Source of the DNA: Aquicella lusitana
GTDB taxonomy: Bacteria; Pseudomonadota; Gammaproteobacteria; DSM-16500
DNA: 64,000 nucleotides
Reading direction: 5' to 3'
NCBI RefSeq assembly: GCF_902459475.1
Contig: NZ_LR699114.1
Location: 744,001 to 808,000, forward strand
The position numbers and the translations under genes were made by a program. Below the pieces are notes generated by a model. That model saw only the letters and a list, made by a program, of their open reading frames with translations. It was not told where the DNA came from and made no database searches. This document shows, piece after piece, positions 36,411 to 47,317 of this stretch. Positions within the stretch are counted from its first letter, which is position 1, and every line of letters begins with the position of its first letter.

Positions 36411-36851
36411 ATGGCTGTGAAAAGCGACAAGGTATTATTGAAGAAACTGAAAAAACAGGTGCGGACCTTGCAGCGCAAGGAAGCACAGAGCCGCAACAAG
36501 TTGCGGGCTGCGCTCAAGAAAATACGCAAGCTGGGTAGAGCCCATAAAACCAAGCTGCTGCGTAAAGCGCGTTTAATGAAAGCCAAGATAGCTGAAACGC
36601 AGGCAGCGACCTATGCCAAAGTGGCTGGCGAGATCGAAAACCAGTTACAGAAAAATATCGATGCCAAAAGCAAATCGCTACAAACCGCATTGAACAAATT
36701 TGAAAAAAAACAGATCGCCAAACTGCGGAAAAGTATTTCTAAAAAAGGAACCAAAGCTGCAAAAGTTAAAAAACCGGCTCGTAATGCCGTTATCGCTCCT
36801 GCAAGGATAAAAAAGCTCAAAGGGTTAAAGGGACGCAAAAGCGGAAGATAA
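36411..36851 (+). CDS. Highly basic lysine-rich coiled-coil protein
   Basis: 146 residues with very many Lys/Arg and few acidic residues. Residues 1-55 are a basic helix (LLKKLKKQVRTLQRKEAQSR). The middle is coiled coil. The C-terminal 40 residues (SKKGTKAAKVKKPARNAVIA) look like a histone H1-type tail. No signal peptide. It is 31 bp after the ZapB-like gene and probably in the same transcript. A nucleic-acid-binding role is likely from charge; nothing more specific can be said. Confidence 0.55.
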   Translation: MAVKSDKVLLKKLKKQVRTLQRKEAQSRNKLRAALKKIRKLGRAHKTKLLRKARLMKAKIAETQAATYAKVAGEIENQLQKNIDAKSKSLQTALNKFEKKQIAKLRKSISKKGTKAAKVKKPARNAVIAPARIKKLKGLKGRKSGR

Positions 36852-36919
36852 TCGTATCAGCCATCCGTAAGACCATTGTTCAATTTTTAAAATCTTTTGA
36901 TGTCTCTATGCTCTATATT

Positions 36920-36954
36920 ATCCCCGCTTATGCGGGGATCTTGGCGCTGCCAAG
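36920..36954. repeat. Two adjacent hairpins between convergent genes
   Basis: ATCCCCGC-TTAT-GCGGGGAT (36920-36939) is followed at once by CTTGGC-GCT-GCCAAG (36940-36954). They lie between the ends of the 36411 gene and xseA. No T-run follows on either strand, so a terminator role is uncertain. The first hairpin is a single unit; no CRISPR array is present. Confidence 0.5.
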
Positions 36955-37010
36955 AAATGAATGATTCCTGCCTATGCACGAGAAGTGGCAGACATACAAA
37001 AGGTTGTTAG

Positions 37011-38363
37011 TCACGCCTTTACTTTTTCCACACGGCACGCCAATTCACCATGAAGAAGCCGCACGGTTATGGGCTCGCCCGCTTGCGCATCGCTTGCAGA
37101 GCGCAGAATTTTTTGCTCTTCATTAAGTGCAATGGCATAGCCCCGTTTAAGGGTGGCAAGTGGGCTCAAAGCATCCAGCTTGGCTGCCGCCTGAGCAAGC
37201 GCAGTGTGCTGTTTGGTCATTTGCGCAGCCATGAGGGCATTGCACTGCCGGTGAAAAAGTTCAACCTGGTTTCGGAATGCACTGATGCGATGCGTAGGTA
37301 GCTGGCGATGCAATTTGAAATCCAGATCTTTAATGCGGCTTTGCAATTGACTGATGAGCTGGTGCTGAAGTTTGACAAATGACAATTCGCAAAAATCCAG
37401 TCGTTGCATTTGCTCGGCAAGGCGACGTCTGGGATGCTGTTGGGCCAAGTGTTTTTGCATCCAATCCAGGCGCTGTTTGACGGCAATCAGTGTTTGCCGC
37501 AGACAGCGTAGGAGTTGTTGCTTCTGGCGAGCAACAAGTTGCAGGAGTTCAGTGCAGTCGGGTGTCACCATTTCTGCTGCGGCAGACGGTGTAGGCGCGC
37601 GCTTGTCTGCGACAAAATCAGCAATGGTAAAATCCACTTCATGTCCCACGCCGCTGATAATGGGCAGCTCGCTTTTATAAATAGCATGCGCGACAATTTC
37701 TTCATTAAAGGGCCATAAGTCTTCCAGTGAGCCACCGCCACGCGCAAGAATGATGACGTCACATTCCTTGCGCTGATTTGCGGTTTGAATCGCCTTGACA
37801 ATAGCGGGTGCTGCTGTCTCGCCTTGCACCAGTGTGGGATAAATGATGACGGGTACAGAGGCATGGCGACGTTTTAATACTGTCAGGATGTCTCGTATAG
37901 CGGCGCCTGTAGCGGAAGTAATGACACCGATTTGTTTGGGAAAAACAGGAAAAGACTTTTTATGCGCCGGATCAAAAAGGCCGGCTGTTTCCAGCTTTTT
38001 TTTGAGTACTTCAAAAGCACGGCGTAATTTGCCTTCACCGCGTTCTTCCATATCTTCCGCAATCAGCTGAAACTCACCCCGATTTTCATAGAGGCTGACG
38101 CGGGCTTTAATCAGTACGTGCATCCCGTCTTTGGGTGTAAACGTCAATTTACGCGCGCTGCCGCGAAACATGGCGCACCGTACTTGCGCGGAGGCATCCT
38201 TCAAGGAGAAATACCAGTGCCCTGAATTAGGCGCTGCAAAATTGGAGATTTCACCTTCTACCCAAACGAGGGGAAAGCTGTCTTCCAGCAGAAAACGTAC
38301 CTCATTATTGAGGCGGCTGACGGAATAAATTTCTTCGCGTTGTTCCAGATCGATGGTTTGCAT
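37011..38363 (-). CDS. xseA: Exodeoxyribonuclease VII large subunit
   Basis: 450 residues. N-terminal OB fold (VEGEISNFAAPNSGHWYFSL, with KDASAQVRCAMF), then the catalytic domain with GVITSATGAAIRDIL, DVIILARGGGSLEDLWPFNE and SGVGHEVDFTIADFVADKRA followed by PTPSAAAE, then a long helical region ending in LKRGYAIAL. It pairs with XseB to degrade single-stranded DNA. xseB is not adjacent. Confidence 0.97.
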   Translation of the reverse strand: MQTIDLEQREEIYSVSRLNNEVRFLLEDSFPLVWVEGEISNFAAPNSGHWYFSLKDASAQVRCAMFRGSARKLTFTPKDGMHVLIKARVSLYENRGEFQLIAEDMEERGEGKLRRAFEVLKKKLETAGLFDPAHKKSFPVFPKQIGVITSATGAAIRDILTVLKRRHASVPVIIYPTLVQGETAAPAIVKAIQTANQRKECDVIILARGGGSLEDLWPFNEEIVAHAIYKSELPIISGVGHEVDFTIADFVADKRAPTPSAAAEMVTPDCTELLQLVARQKQQLLRCLRQTLIAVKQRLDWMQKHLAQQHPRRRLAEQMQRLDFCELSFVKLQHQLISQLQSRIKDLDFKLHRQLPTHRISAFRNQVELFHRQCNALMAAQMTKQHTALAQAAAKLDALSPLATLKRGYAIALNEEQKILRSASDAQAGEPITVRLLHGELACRVEKVKA

Positions 38364-38390
38364 GCGGCTGCGCCAATTAGTTTTTCGAGC

Positions 38391-38430
38391 GTTTATTTAA
38401 CTGTGTCATCCCGAAGGCGGCATGACACAG
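38391..38430. repeat. Dispersed palindrome of the TTTATTTAACTGT family
   Basis: TTTATTTAACTGTGTCATCC with the arm CTGTGTCAT (38401-38409) pairing with ATGACACAG (38422-38430). Shares its left part with 28777-28815. Lies in the 38364-38536 gap between xseA and the hydrolase. Confidence 0.55.
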
Positions 38431-38536
38431 TGCCTATTGTTAATCATTATCATCAAAAGTCAACCTGAAGGATCGGTTGGTTGATTTGAAGACTTTATTA
38501 AATCTCAATACAGAAGGCATTCCTCTTGTGACGAAA

Positions 38537-39439
38537 TTAAATCGAATTTATTAACCATTGATAAATGGCCTGATGTTGTGCGGTATGCATGAGTGCCGGC
38601 GCATGTCCTGCTTCAGGCACTTCGATGACGTCGGTTTGCGGATGAATCTGCTGCATTTTTTGGATAGTAGCGGGCAATAAAATATCGGATTGTTTACCAT
38701 GTAAAATCAATACAGGACAAGTGACTTTACGCCAGATATGCCACAAATCAATATCAAACAAGGTGCCTTCAATGGCTTTGAGTGGATGTAGCATGATTTG
38801 CCAGGCCATTTTACTTTTGGCAGGTGCGATTTTGACGCCGTGGTCTGTTTTAGATACAAATTTTCCCGGTGAAATTTCGCGCACACTCCGCTCTGCAACA
38901 CGTCGCCACTCCTCATCACTTAATTTGCCGACGCCATCCAGTACGGATTTAAAATACCGCATGGCTTCCTCAATACTGGAAAAATCCGGATCCCTGCCGG
39001 CATATTTCGCGATCCTGCTAATGCCTGTTGCGGATATTTGCGCGCCAACGTCATTTAGCACTAGCCGTCGAATAGGCGATTGCGGCATGGAGGCCAGCAC
39101 CATGCCGATCAGTCCGCCCATGGACGTGCCTATCCAGTCAACCTGGCTTGCATGGGTGCGGGCAATCATCACATTCATGTCGGCAATATACTGCTCATAA
39201 GTATAGTGCAGCGGGTTTCTCAGCCAGTCACTCTCACCGCGGCCTACTATATCGGGACAAAATACATGGCGCCCTTGACGGCTTAGATACTCAGCCAATT
39301 CATCAAAATCCCTTCCGCTGCGTGTCAGTCCGTGTACACAGATAATAGGCGGATTTCCTAATGTCGGCACGCCCCATTCGGTGTACGCAACCCGATGAAA
39401 TCCTTCTTCTGAAAGCCCGAGAAAATAGTCCGTTTTCAT
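38537..39439 (-). CDS. Alpha/beta-fold hydrolase
   Basis: 300 residues with the alpha/beta hydrolase order: oxyanion region ICVHGLTRSGRDF, nucleophile elbow IGTSMGGLIGM (Ser), a helical cap, then acid LHGKQSDILLP (Asp) and catalytic His in EAGHAPALM. No signal peptide. The substrate is unknown; candidates include esters, lactones or polyhydroxyalkanoate oligomers. It is divergent from guaB. Confidence 0.85.
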   Translation of the reverse strand: MKTDYFLGLSEEGFHRVAYTEWGVPTLGNPPIICVHGLTRSGRDFDELAEYLSRQGRHVFCPDIVGRGESDWLRNPLHYTYEQYIADMNVMIARTHASQVDWIGTSMGGLIGMVLASMPQSPIRRLVLNDVGAQISATGISRIAKYAGRDPDFSSIEEAMRYFKSVLDGVGKLSDEEWRRVAERSVREISPGKFVSKTDHGVKIAPAKSKMAWQIMLHPLKAIEGTLFDIDLWHIWRKVTCPVLILHGKQSDILLPATIQKMQQIHPQTDVIEVPEAGHAPALMHTAQHQAIYQWLINSI

Positions 39440-39480
39440 GAAAAAATCTCTATGTATTCACTAAAAGATGTGTATAATGA

Positions 39481-41013
<1,533 letters not shown>

Positions 41014-41023
41014 AGAGAATACT

Positions 41024-42604
41024 ATGACAACTGATATACATGCTCACCGGATTTTAATACTTGATTTTGGCTCTCAATATACGCAATTGATTGCTCGGCG
41101 TGTCCGTGAAATCGGCGTGTATTGCGAAATACACTCGGCTCTGATGTCTAACGAAGAAATCCAGCACTTTAATCCAGCCGGCGTCATTCTCTCCGGTGGT
41201 CCTGAAACCGTGACTGCTTTTTCAACACTGCGAATACCCGATATTGTTTTTGCCCTTGGCCGACCGGTCCTCGGCATTTGTTACGGCATGCAGGCGATGG
41301 CGCATCAGTTGGGAGGTAAAGTAGAACCCGGCAGCCACCAGCGTGAATTTGGCTATGCACAGGTAGCGATTCGTGATCCTTCACGATTACTGGAAGGCAT
41401 CGAAGATCATCTTACTGACGACGGATTATCGCTTCTCGATGTATGGATGAGTCATGGTGACCACGTCAGCGCCTTGCCACAATATTTTAAAACGATGGCG
41501 AGCACAAGCAATTGTCCTATCGCAGCGATGGCGGATGAAGAAAGGAATTTTTACGGATTGCAATTCCATCCTGAAGTGTCGCATACCCGACAGGGCAAGC
41601 GTATCATCGAGCGGTTTGTGTTGGATATTTGCAACTGTCAGCCTAATTGGACTTCTAAAAATATTATCGATGAACAAATTGAGTCAATACGTCAGCAGGT
41701 AGGAAACGATAAAGTATTGCTTGCCCTGTCTGGCGGTGTGGATTCTTCTGTCGCCGCGCTGATGCTGCATAAGGCAATAGGCGATCAGTTAACCTGTGTT
41801 TTTGTGGATACCGGTTTACTACGTCTTAAAGAAGCGGAGCAAATCCAGTCGATTTTTAAAGCGCACTTTGGCTTGAATTTAATTACAGTTGATGCCAAAG
41901 AAGAATTTTTTCAGGCGCTTTCAGGTGTTGAAGACCCTGAAGCCAAGCGCAAAGTCATTGGTAAAAAATTTATTGACGTGTTTGATCGGCAAGCCGAGCA
42001 GCTGGAAAATATAAAATGGCTGGCGCAGGGCACGATTTATTCGGACGTGATCGAATCCGCGGCGACTAAAACCGGCAAGGCGCATGTGATCAAATCCCAT
42101 CATAATGTGGGTGGGCTGCCTGAAAACATGCAGCTCCAACTACTGGAACCCCTGCGCGAGCTCTTCAAGGATGAAGTGAGAAAGATCGGGATCGAGTTAG
42201 GCATGCCTTATGAACTTATTTACCGCCATCCGTTTCCAGGCCCCGGTTTGGGCGTGAGAGTGCTGGGTGAAATCAAGCCGGAATACGTGGAAAAATTGCG
42301 CCGTGCGGATGCTATTTTGATTGAGGAACTTTATAAAGCGGATCTTTATTATAAAGTCAGCCAGGCTTTTGCTGTGTTTTTACCTGTTAAATCCGTTGGG
42401 GTAATTGGCGATGCGCGGCATTATGACCATGTCATTGCCATTCGCGCCGTGGAAACCCTCGATTTTATGACAGCTCACTGGGCACGGCTGCCTTATGCGT
42501 TTCTGGAAGTGGTTTCGAATCGTATCATCAATGAAGTGCCTGGCATATCGCGCGTAACTTACGATATTTCCAGCAAGCCGCCGGCAACCATTGAATGGGA
42601 ATAG
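41024..42604 (+). CDS. guaA: GMP synthase (glutamine-hydrolysing)
   Basis: 526 residues with start ATG 41024 ([20 protein letters not shown]), as in other GuaA; the frame is open from 40997, overlapping guaB. The N-terminal amidotransferase has [15 protein letters not shown] (Cys) and [10 protein letters not shown] (His). The ATP-pyrophosphatase has [16 protein letters not shown]. The C-terminal dimer domain ends in PPATIEWE. It converts XMP to GMP. Confidence 0.97.
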   Translation: MTTDIHAHRILILDFGSQYTQLIARRVREIGVYCEIHSALMSNEEIQHFNPAGVILSGGPETVTAFSTLRIPDIVFALGRPVLGICYGMQAMAHQLGGKVEPGSHQREFGYAQVAIRDPSRLLEGIEDHLTDDGLSLLDVWMSHGDHVSALPQYFKTMASTSNCPIAAMADEERNFYGLQFHPEVSHTRQGKRIIERFVLDICNCQPNWTSKNIIDEQIESIRQQVGNDKVLLALSGGVDSSVAALMLHKAIGDQLTCVFVDTGLLRLKEAEQIQSIFKAHFGLNLITVDAKEEFFQALSGVEDPEAKRKVIGKKFIDVFDRQAEQLENIKWLAQGTIYSDVIESAATKTGKAHVIKSHHNVGGLPENMQLQLLEPLRELFKDEVRKIGIELGMPYELIYRHPFPGPGLGVRVLGEIKPEYVEKLRRADAILIEELYKADLYYKVSQAFAVFLPVKSVGVIGDARHYDHVIAIRAVETLDFMTAHWARLPYAFLEVVSNRIINEVPGISRVTYDISSKPPATIEWE

Positions 42605-42653
42605 TGATGAGAAGTCACTCGGGTGAAAAGGATGTAGCCTTGAGGGCTGGAAC

Positions 42654-44789
42654 ATGTTTATCAAGAATCAATATGGTGCGCATTTGCTGGACCAGTATAT
42701 AGATACAATAATCAAATACATCTGCCAGGAGAAGCAGGCGTCTCCTGCCCATATACTTGTAACGTTATTAAAGAACCTGATACCGCATCATACCACTTGT
42801 TTATTTAATCAGGCACCCATTACGCCTACGTTTGATTTGGTAACGATTCATGGATTGTTAGGTGTACTGGAGAGAAAAAAGAATCCGGTTGATTCTGTTA
42901 TAGTGGACCGGGTTGATTCTGTTATATGGGGCCTCAATCAGGTTGCGGATAAAATTGATAACAAGAGTAAACTATTCTATCCCTTGAGTGCTTTTTTCTC
43001 TGTCTTCCAACAATACCGGACGAAATTGTCGCCGGAACTTGCTGATAAACTCGAATTTAAAGATTGCTGGAACGCCTGCCTTGATTTGGCAATAAATAAA
43101 ATTCTCGCTGATTTGAGAAGCGATAAGCGCGCTATCAAGCTGGCAGCTTGTAATGCGCTAGGACAATTATCTGAGTGGATCCCCTCAGGTTCGCGGGCTG
43201 ATATTATAAAAGAGCTACAAATTTGTCTCGATTGCGGCGATAACGATATTGCCAATGAAGCGTCGCAGGTCATCATCAGGCTGGTTCACTGGATTCCAAC
43301 GACAGTCAGGTCGGGTATTTTTGATTTGCTGCTGGCGAATATAGCAAACGAAAGCCGTTCGATAATCGCATGCAAATCGCTAGCCCAATTATACACTTGG
43401 GCATGGGAGACGGAGAGATTCAAAGCATTAATGCAAGAGAGTGGTCAAACGCTTCAAAGCGGGGATCCTGAAATTGATTTATACATTTTGGAAACCGCGA
43501 AGCTTAAATTATTAATGAAAAATGTTAGGCTCATGATCCAATCTAAGGATTCCCACACGATCTGTCGGGGAAGTCAAATTGTCCTGCATCTTCATCCCAT
43601 TATTTCTAGTGATGCATTTTTTACTGAAAGAGAAGAAGTGGTGGGGGCTTTGTTAACTAAATTGGACGATTCCTCAGAGAAAGTGATCAGTGCCGCCATC
43701 ACTGTTTTCAATCAGATGAAATATAATATTAAGGAAGAAGATTTTGTCTCCGTGAGGAACAAAATGGCTCTGCTTAAGGATCATAATAGCGTCTATGTGC
43801 GGTCAGCCGTATATGAGGCTGCCACAGACGACATGCTGGCGGATGTCCAAAGCAAGCTAATAAAAAAGGAAGAAAATGTTGCTGTGCGCATTGCAGCTAT
43901 TCGGGCAATGGGAAGACTATTTCGGACTATTAGTGATGAGAAATCAAGAGCAATATCAATCAATACATTAATTGATATTGTGGTAAATAAAAAACTTGAT
44001 CTAAAAGAAAGAATAGCGGCGATCGAGGCTCTCTGCCAACCCCTAAAACAAGTTTCTTCTGCACTCTATCCTGCTATTTCTAATATTATTCATACGGTAT
44101 TAGGGGGTCAGCAGGATGAGCTAATGAATGTTAAAATTCAATTATGTCAGGCGCTGCGCCACTTAAAATATTTTATGTATCCTAATGCCTGCGCTCTGAT
44201 TGTGGATGATTTATTTTTATTAATGCATGAGAGACAAATTGAGCTTCGTGCATCCGCCTGCAAAGCGCTGATTGATATCGCTAAGGTTTTTCATACAGAA
44301 GCTGTTTCAACCAAGATAAGAGAAAAAATAAATGGCTTGATGAAAGATATGGAGCTGGCTGATTTTGCAGCTGCTAGCAAAGCATGGGTTTTGCTGGGAC
44401 AATTGAAGGAACTGGTGTTGCCGCGTGAACGCAAAGAAGTAGTTAAAACGTTATTGCAAAAACTCGCTGATCTATCGGTGGATGAAAATATTTTCAAGCA
44501 GGATGAAAAAAAAGAGAGCGGCGAAACTATCTTGCAACGGCTTTATCAGGCCCTCAAATTATATGCGGACGAGGTGAGCCATCAGGATAAAGTGTTAGTG
44601 CTTTGCCGAATGAGATTCTTGGCGGCTCAGGAAAAAAATTGTCATCATCACGCAAAAATCCTGATGAATTATTATTACAACGCATACAGACAGGAACTTG
44701 CTAAATTATTATTAATGCACGTGCCCAGTGAAAATAATGGTTTCCTGCCAAGGGACGTGGCGCATACCATGACGCGTTTTGCATTTTGA
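42654..44789 (+). CDS. HEAT/armadillo-like repeat protein, unrecognised
   Basis: 711 residues, almost entirely helical pairs. Repeats of the HEAT type are recognisable, for example RAIKLAACNALGQLSEWIPS, NVAVRIAAIRAMGRLFRTIS, LKERIAAIEALCQPLKQVSS and IELRASACKALIDIAKVFHT. It has no signal peptide, membrane segment or catalytic motif. It starts 50 bp after guaA on the same strand and may be read from the guaBA transcript. HEAT solenoids bind proteins. Together with the neighbouring effector-like genes, this suggests but does not prove a host-directed scaffold. Confidence 0.7.
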   Translation: MFIKNQYGAHLLDQYIDTIIKYICQEKQASPAHILVTLLKNLIPHHTTCLFNQAPITPTFDLVTIHGLLGVLERKKNPVDSVIVDRVDSVIWGLNQVADKIDNKSKLFYPLSAFFSVFQQYRTKLSPELADKLEFKDCWNACLDLAINKILADLRSDKRAIKLAACNALGQLSEWIPSGSRADIIKELQICLDCGDNDIANEASQVIIRLVHWIPTTVRSGIFDLLLANIANESRSIIACKSLAQLYTWAWETERFKALMQESGQTLQSGDPEIDLYILETAKLKLLMKNVRLMIQSKDSHTICRGSQIVLHLHPIISSDAFFTEREEVVGALLTKLDDSSEKVISAAITVFNQMKYNIKEEDFVSVRNKMALLKDHNSVYVRSAVYEAATDDMLADVQSKLIKKEENVAVRIAAIRAMGRLFRTISDEKSRAISINTLIDIVVNKKLDLKERIAAIEALCQPLKQVSSALYPAISNIIHTVLGGQQDELMNVKIQLCQALRHLKYFMYPNACALIVDDLFLLMHERQIELRASACKALIDIAKVFHTEAVSTKIREKINGLMKDMELADFAAASKAWVLLGQLKELVLPRERKEVVKTLLQKLADLSVDENIFKQDEKKESGETILQRLYQALKLYADEVSHQDKVLVLCRMRFLAAQEKNCHHHAKILMNYYYNAYRQELAKLLLMHVPSENNGFLPRDVAHTMTRFAF

Positions 44790-44795
44790 CAATAA

Positions 44796-45284
<489 letters not shown>

Positions 45285-45315
45285 ATAAGATATGCATTTG
45301 ATAGATAAGCAATTA

Positions 45316-45332
45316 TTTTGTCGTGTACAGAG
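45316..45332 (+). repeat. Copy of the 17-bp motif TTTTGTCGTGTACAGAG
   Basis: Exact copy in the tadA-lipoprotein gap. The other copies are at 3604-3620 (reverse), 3932-3948 and 21267-21283. Confidence 0.8.
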
Positions 45333-45386
45333 AATTATTTAAAAAATGTGTACAAAAAATACCATTAAGAGCATTTTTAAGGTAAA

Positions 45387-45698
45387 ATGGCGCCATTAAG
45401 AAAAATATACCGCCCCATCATGAGAATATTTCTTCTAAAACAAAGTGCCGTATTATTCATCTTCCTCTCCTGCTTTTACCTTCAAGGCTGCATGAGCATG
45501 ATGGAAGAACCTAATGGCATTCTCAATGAAAACGCCAAGCCTGGTTATGCTGCAATGACACTCAATTGTACGGGCCTTGAGAGCTTTGCGCATCTCAGCT
45601 GTTTGCCTTCTTTTGATTTTTCCAAGAAAGAAGACGAGAGCAAGCCTTTACTTTTTAGCCCCAACAAAAAAAATAATACCCAGAATGGTTTTATTTAA
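45387..45698 (+). CDS. Small hypothetical lipoprotein
   Basis: 103 residues. The h-region LKQSAVLFIFLSCFYLQGC ends in lipobox LQGC. The mature part is about 70 polar residues with two further Cys (LNCTGLESFAHLSCLPSFDF). ATG 45387 has AAGGT close upstream; an in-frame ATG at 45420 gives a more usual signal peptide but lacks a ribosome site. Function unknown. Confidence 0.6.
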   Translation: MAPLRKIYRPIMRIFLLKQSAVLFIFLSCFYLQGCMSMMEEPNGILNENAKPGYAAMTLNCTGLESFAHLSCLPSFDFSKKEDESKPLLFSPNKKNNTQNGFI

Positions 45699-45746
45699 AA
45701 GTAAGTTACCGGGACCAACAAACAAAATGGACATACTTCACAATGC

Positions 45747-45793
45747 TGTCATCCTGAGCGAAGCGCTGTCATCCTGAGCGAAGCGAAGGATCT
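45747..45793 (+). repeat. GTCATCCTGAGCGAAGCG repeat, partial plus full copy
   Basis: A short copy (GCTGTCATCCTGAGCGAAGC) is followed directly by a full copy extending through AAGGATCTCC. Same family as 12318-12385. Located between the lipoprotein gene and the end of the MetI-MetQ gene. Confidence 0.75.
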
Positions 45794-45865
45794 CCTATTA
45801 TGCATTTGGACTTCGAAAATGAAGATGGCATCCAGTTTTTAGTATGTCTGAACGCCACTTTTATT

Positions 45866-47317
45866 TCATTTCCAAGCAGGAATCGCTGCGCCATCAGGAA
45901 AAACTTTTTCCGTTTCGTGCAGCACGGCTTTTGAATGCATGACTGTCACCAGCGTTTGGATAAGCGGTTTGGTTTTATCCTGATCTCGCACCACAATTAA
46001 ATTAGCATATGGCGAATCGCTGCCTTCTTTGAGCACGGCCTGACCGATGCTTAAACCGGCAGGACCCACAAAATCATTGGTGATGGCAACCAGGTCTGCA
46101 TCTTTCAAAACGCGCGGCAGTTGTGCTGCATCCATTACCTTGAATTGCAGATGGCGCGGATTGTCAGTGATATCACGTACGGTTGCCAGCGTACCTGAAC
46201 CGGCTTTCAATTTAATCAGTCCCGCTTTTTGCAAGATGAGTAGAGCACGCCCACCATTACTGGGATCATTTGGAATGGCGATCACAGCACCTTCTTTTAA
46301 TTGCGAGAGGTGTGTGATTGTCTGCGAATAAAAACCCATGGGATAGACAAAAGTTTTAGCGATGGCTGTTAACGGATAATGGTGCGCTTTTATTTGTGCT
46401 TCCAGATAAGGCCCATGCTGGAAAATATTGGCGTCGATGCTACCATTGTTAAGCGCCGTATTAGGCTGAACATAATCACTGAAAGTTACAATTTGTAAAT
46501 GCAGGCCATATTCTTTTTGCGCGACTTGTTGTGCGACGGCCATGATTTTTTCCGGTGATCCGCTCATGATGCCTATACGCAGCGTATTGGTATGTGAAGC
46601 GGCGGATGGCCAAAACTCATACGTAAAACAGGCTGCCCACAATAGAACGCTCGCATAAAAAAGAGCTTTGACGCGTCGTCTTTTTGCTAGCGTATCACCT
46701 AGCATCTGAATTAATTGCACCAGCGCAATCAGGATAATGACAGTTTCCAGCATCACAGCGATATTGAATTGCTGATAGCCATAATTAATGGCGAGCTCGC
46801 CCAGTCCGCCGCCGCCTACAACGCCTGCCATGGCAGAATAGCCAATGAGCCCGATGACAGTCAGTGTTGCGCCGCGTATCAGGGCAGGCAAACTTTCTGG
46901 AATGAGTACTTTTGTAACCGTCTGCCACGTGGAGGCACCCATGGCATGGGCTGCCTCGATCAAGCCGTATGGCACCTGCGCTAAAGCATTTTCAGCCACG
47001 CGTGCAAAGAATGGAATGGCGGCCAGGGTTAAAGGAACAATGGCGGCATTAGTACCAATGGTGGTGCCTACTAAAAATCGCGTTAGCGGGATAATGCTGA
47101 TCATCAAAATGATAAAAGGAACAGAACGGGTGACATTCACGATCGTCCCGAGCAAGCGATGGATGAAGGTGTTTTCCAAAGTCTGTTTTTTCGCAGTCAG
47201 ATATAAAAACACACCCAGCATCAATCCGACTAGGATACTGATAAAGCTTGCAATGAAAACCATGTAAATGGTTTCCCATGTGGCTTTAATTAAAGGTAAA
47301 AAAGCGATTTCATGCAT
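45866..47317 (-). CDS. Methionine ABC transporter permease MetI fused to binding protein MetQ
   Basis: 483 residues. Residues 1-217 are a MetI permease with five membrane segments and the EAA loop (AAHAMGASTWQTVTKVLIPE). Residues 250-483 are a MetQ/NlpA-type binding domain (LRIGIMSGSPEKIMAVAQQV, NIFQHGPYLEAQIKAH, IPNDPSNGGRALLILQKAGL). The junction KRRRVKALFYASVLLWAAC looks like a former lipoprotein signal peptide with a degraded lipobox, now probably a sixth membrane segment anchoring the binding domain. It overlaps metN by 8 bp. Methionine import is the expected function. Confidence 0.92.
   Translation of the reverse strand: MHEIAFLPLIKATWETIYMVFIASFISILVGLMLGVFLYLTAKKQTLENTFIHRLLGTIVNVTRSVPFIILMISIIPLTRFLVGTTIGTNAAIVPLTLAAIPFFARVAENALAQVPYGLIEAAHAMGASTWQTVTKVLIPESLPALIRGATLTVIGLIGYSAMAGVVGGGGLGELAINYGYQQFNIAVMLETVIILIALVQLIQMLGDTLAKRRRVKALFYASVLLWAACFTYEFWPSAASHTNTLRIGIMSGSPEKIMAVAQQVAQKEYGLHLQIVTFSDYVQPNTALNNGSIDANIFQHGPYLEAQIKAHHYPLTAIAKTFVYPMGFYSQTITHLSQLKEGAVIAIPNDPSNGGRALLILQKAGLIKLKAGSGTLATVRDITDNPRHLQFKVMDAAQLPRVLKDADLVAITNDFVGPAGLSIGQAVLKEGSDSPYANLIVVRDQDKTKPLIQTLVTVMHSKAVLHETEKVFPDGAAIPAWK

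Noticed and set aside
36920-36939. ATCCCCGC-TTAT-GCGGGGAT resembles part of a type I-E CRISPR repeat
   Set aside because: Only one copy exists, with no spacers or cas genes. It is a simple hairpin between convergent gene ends.
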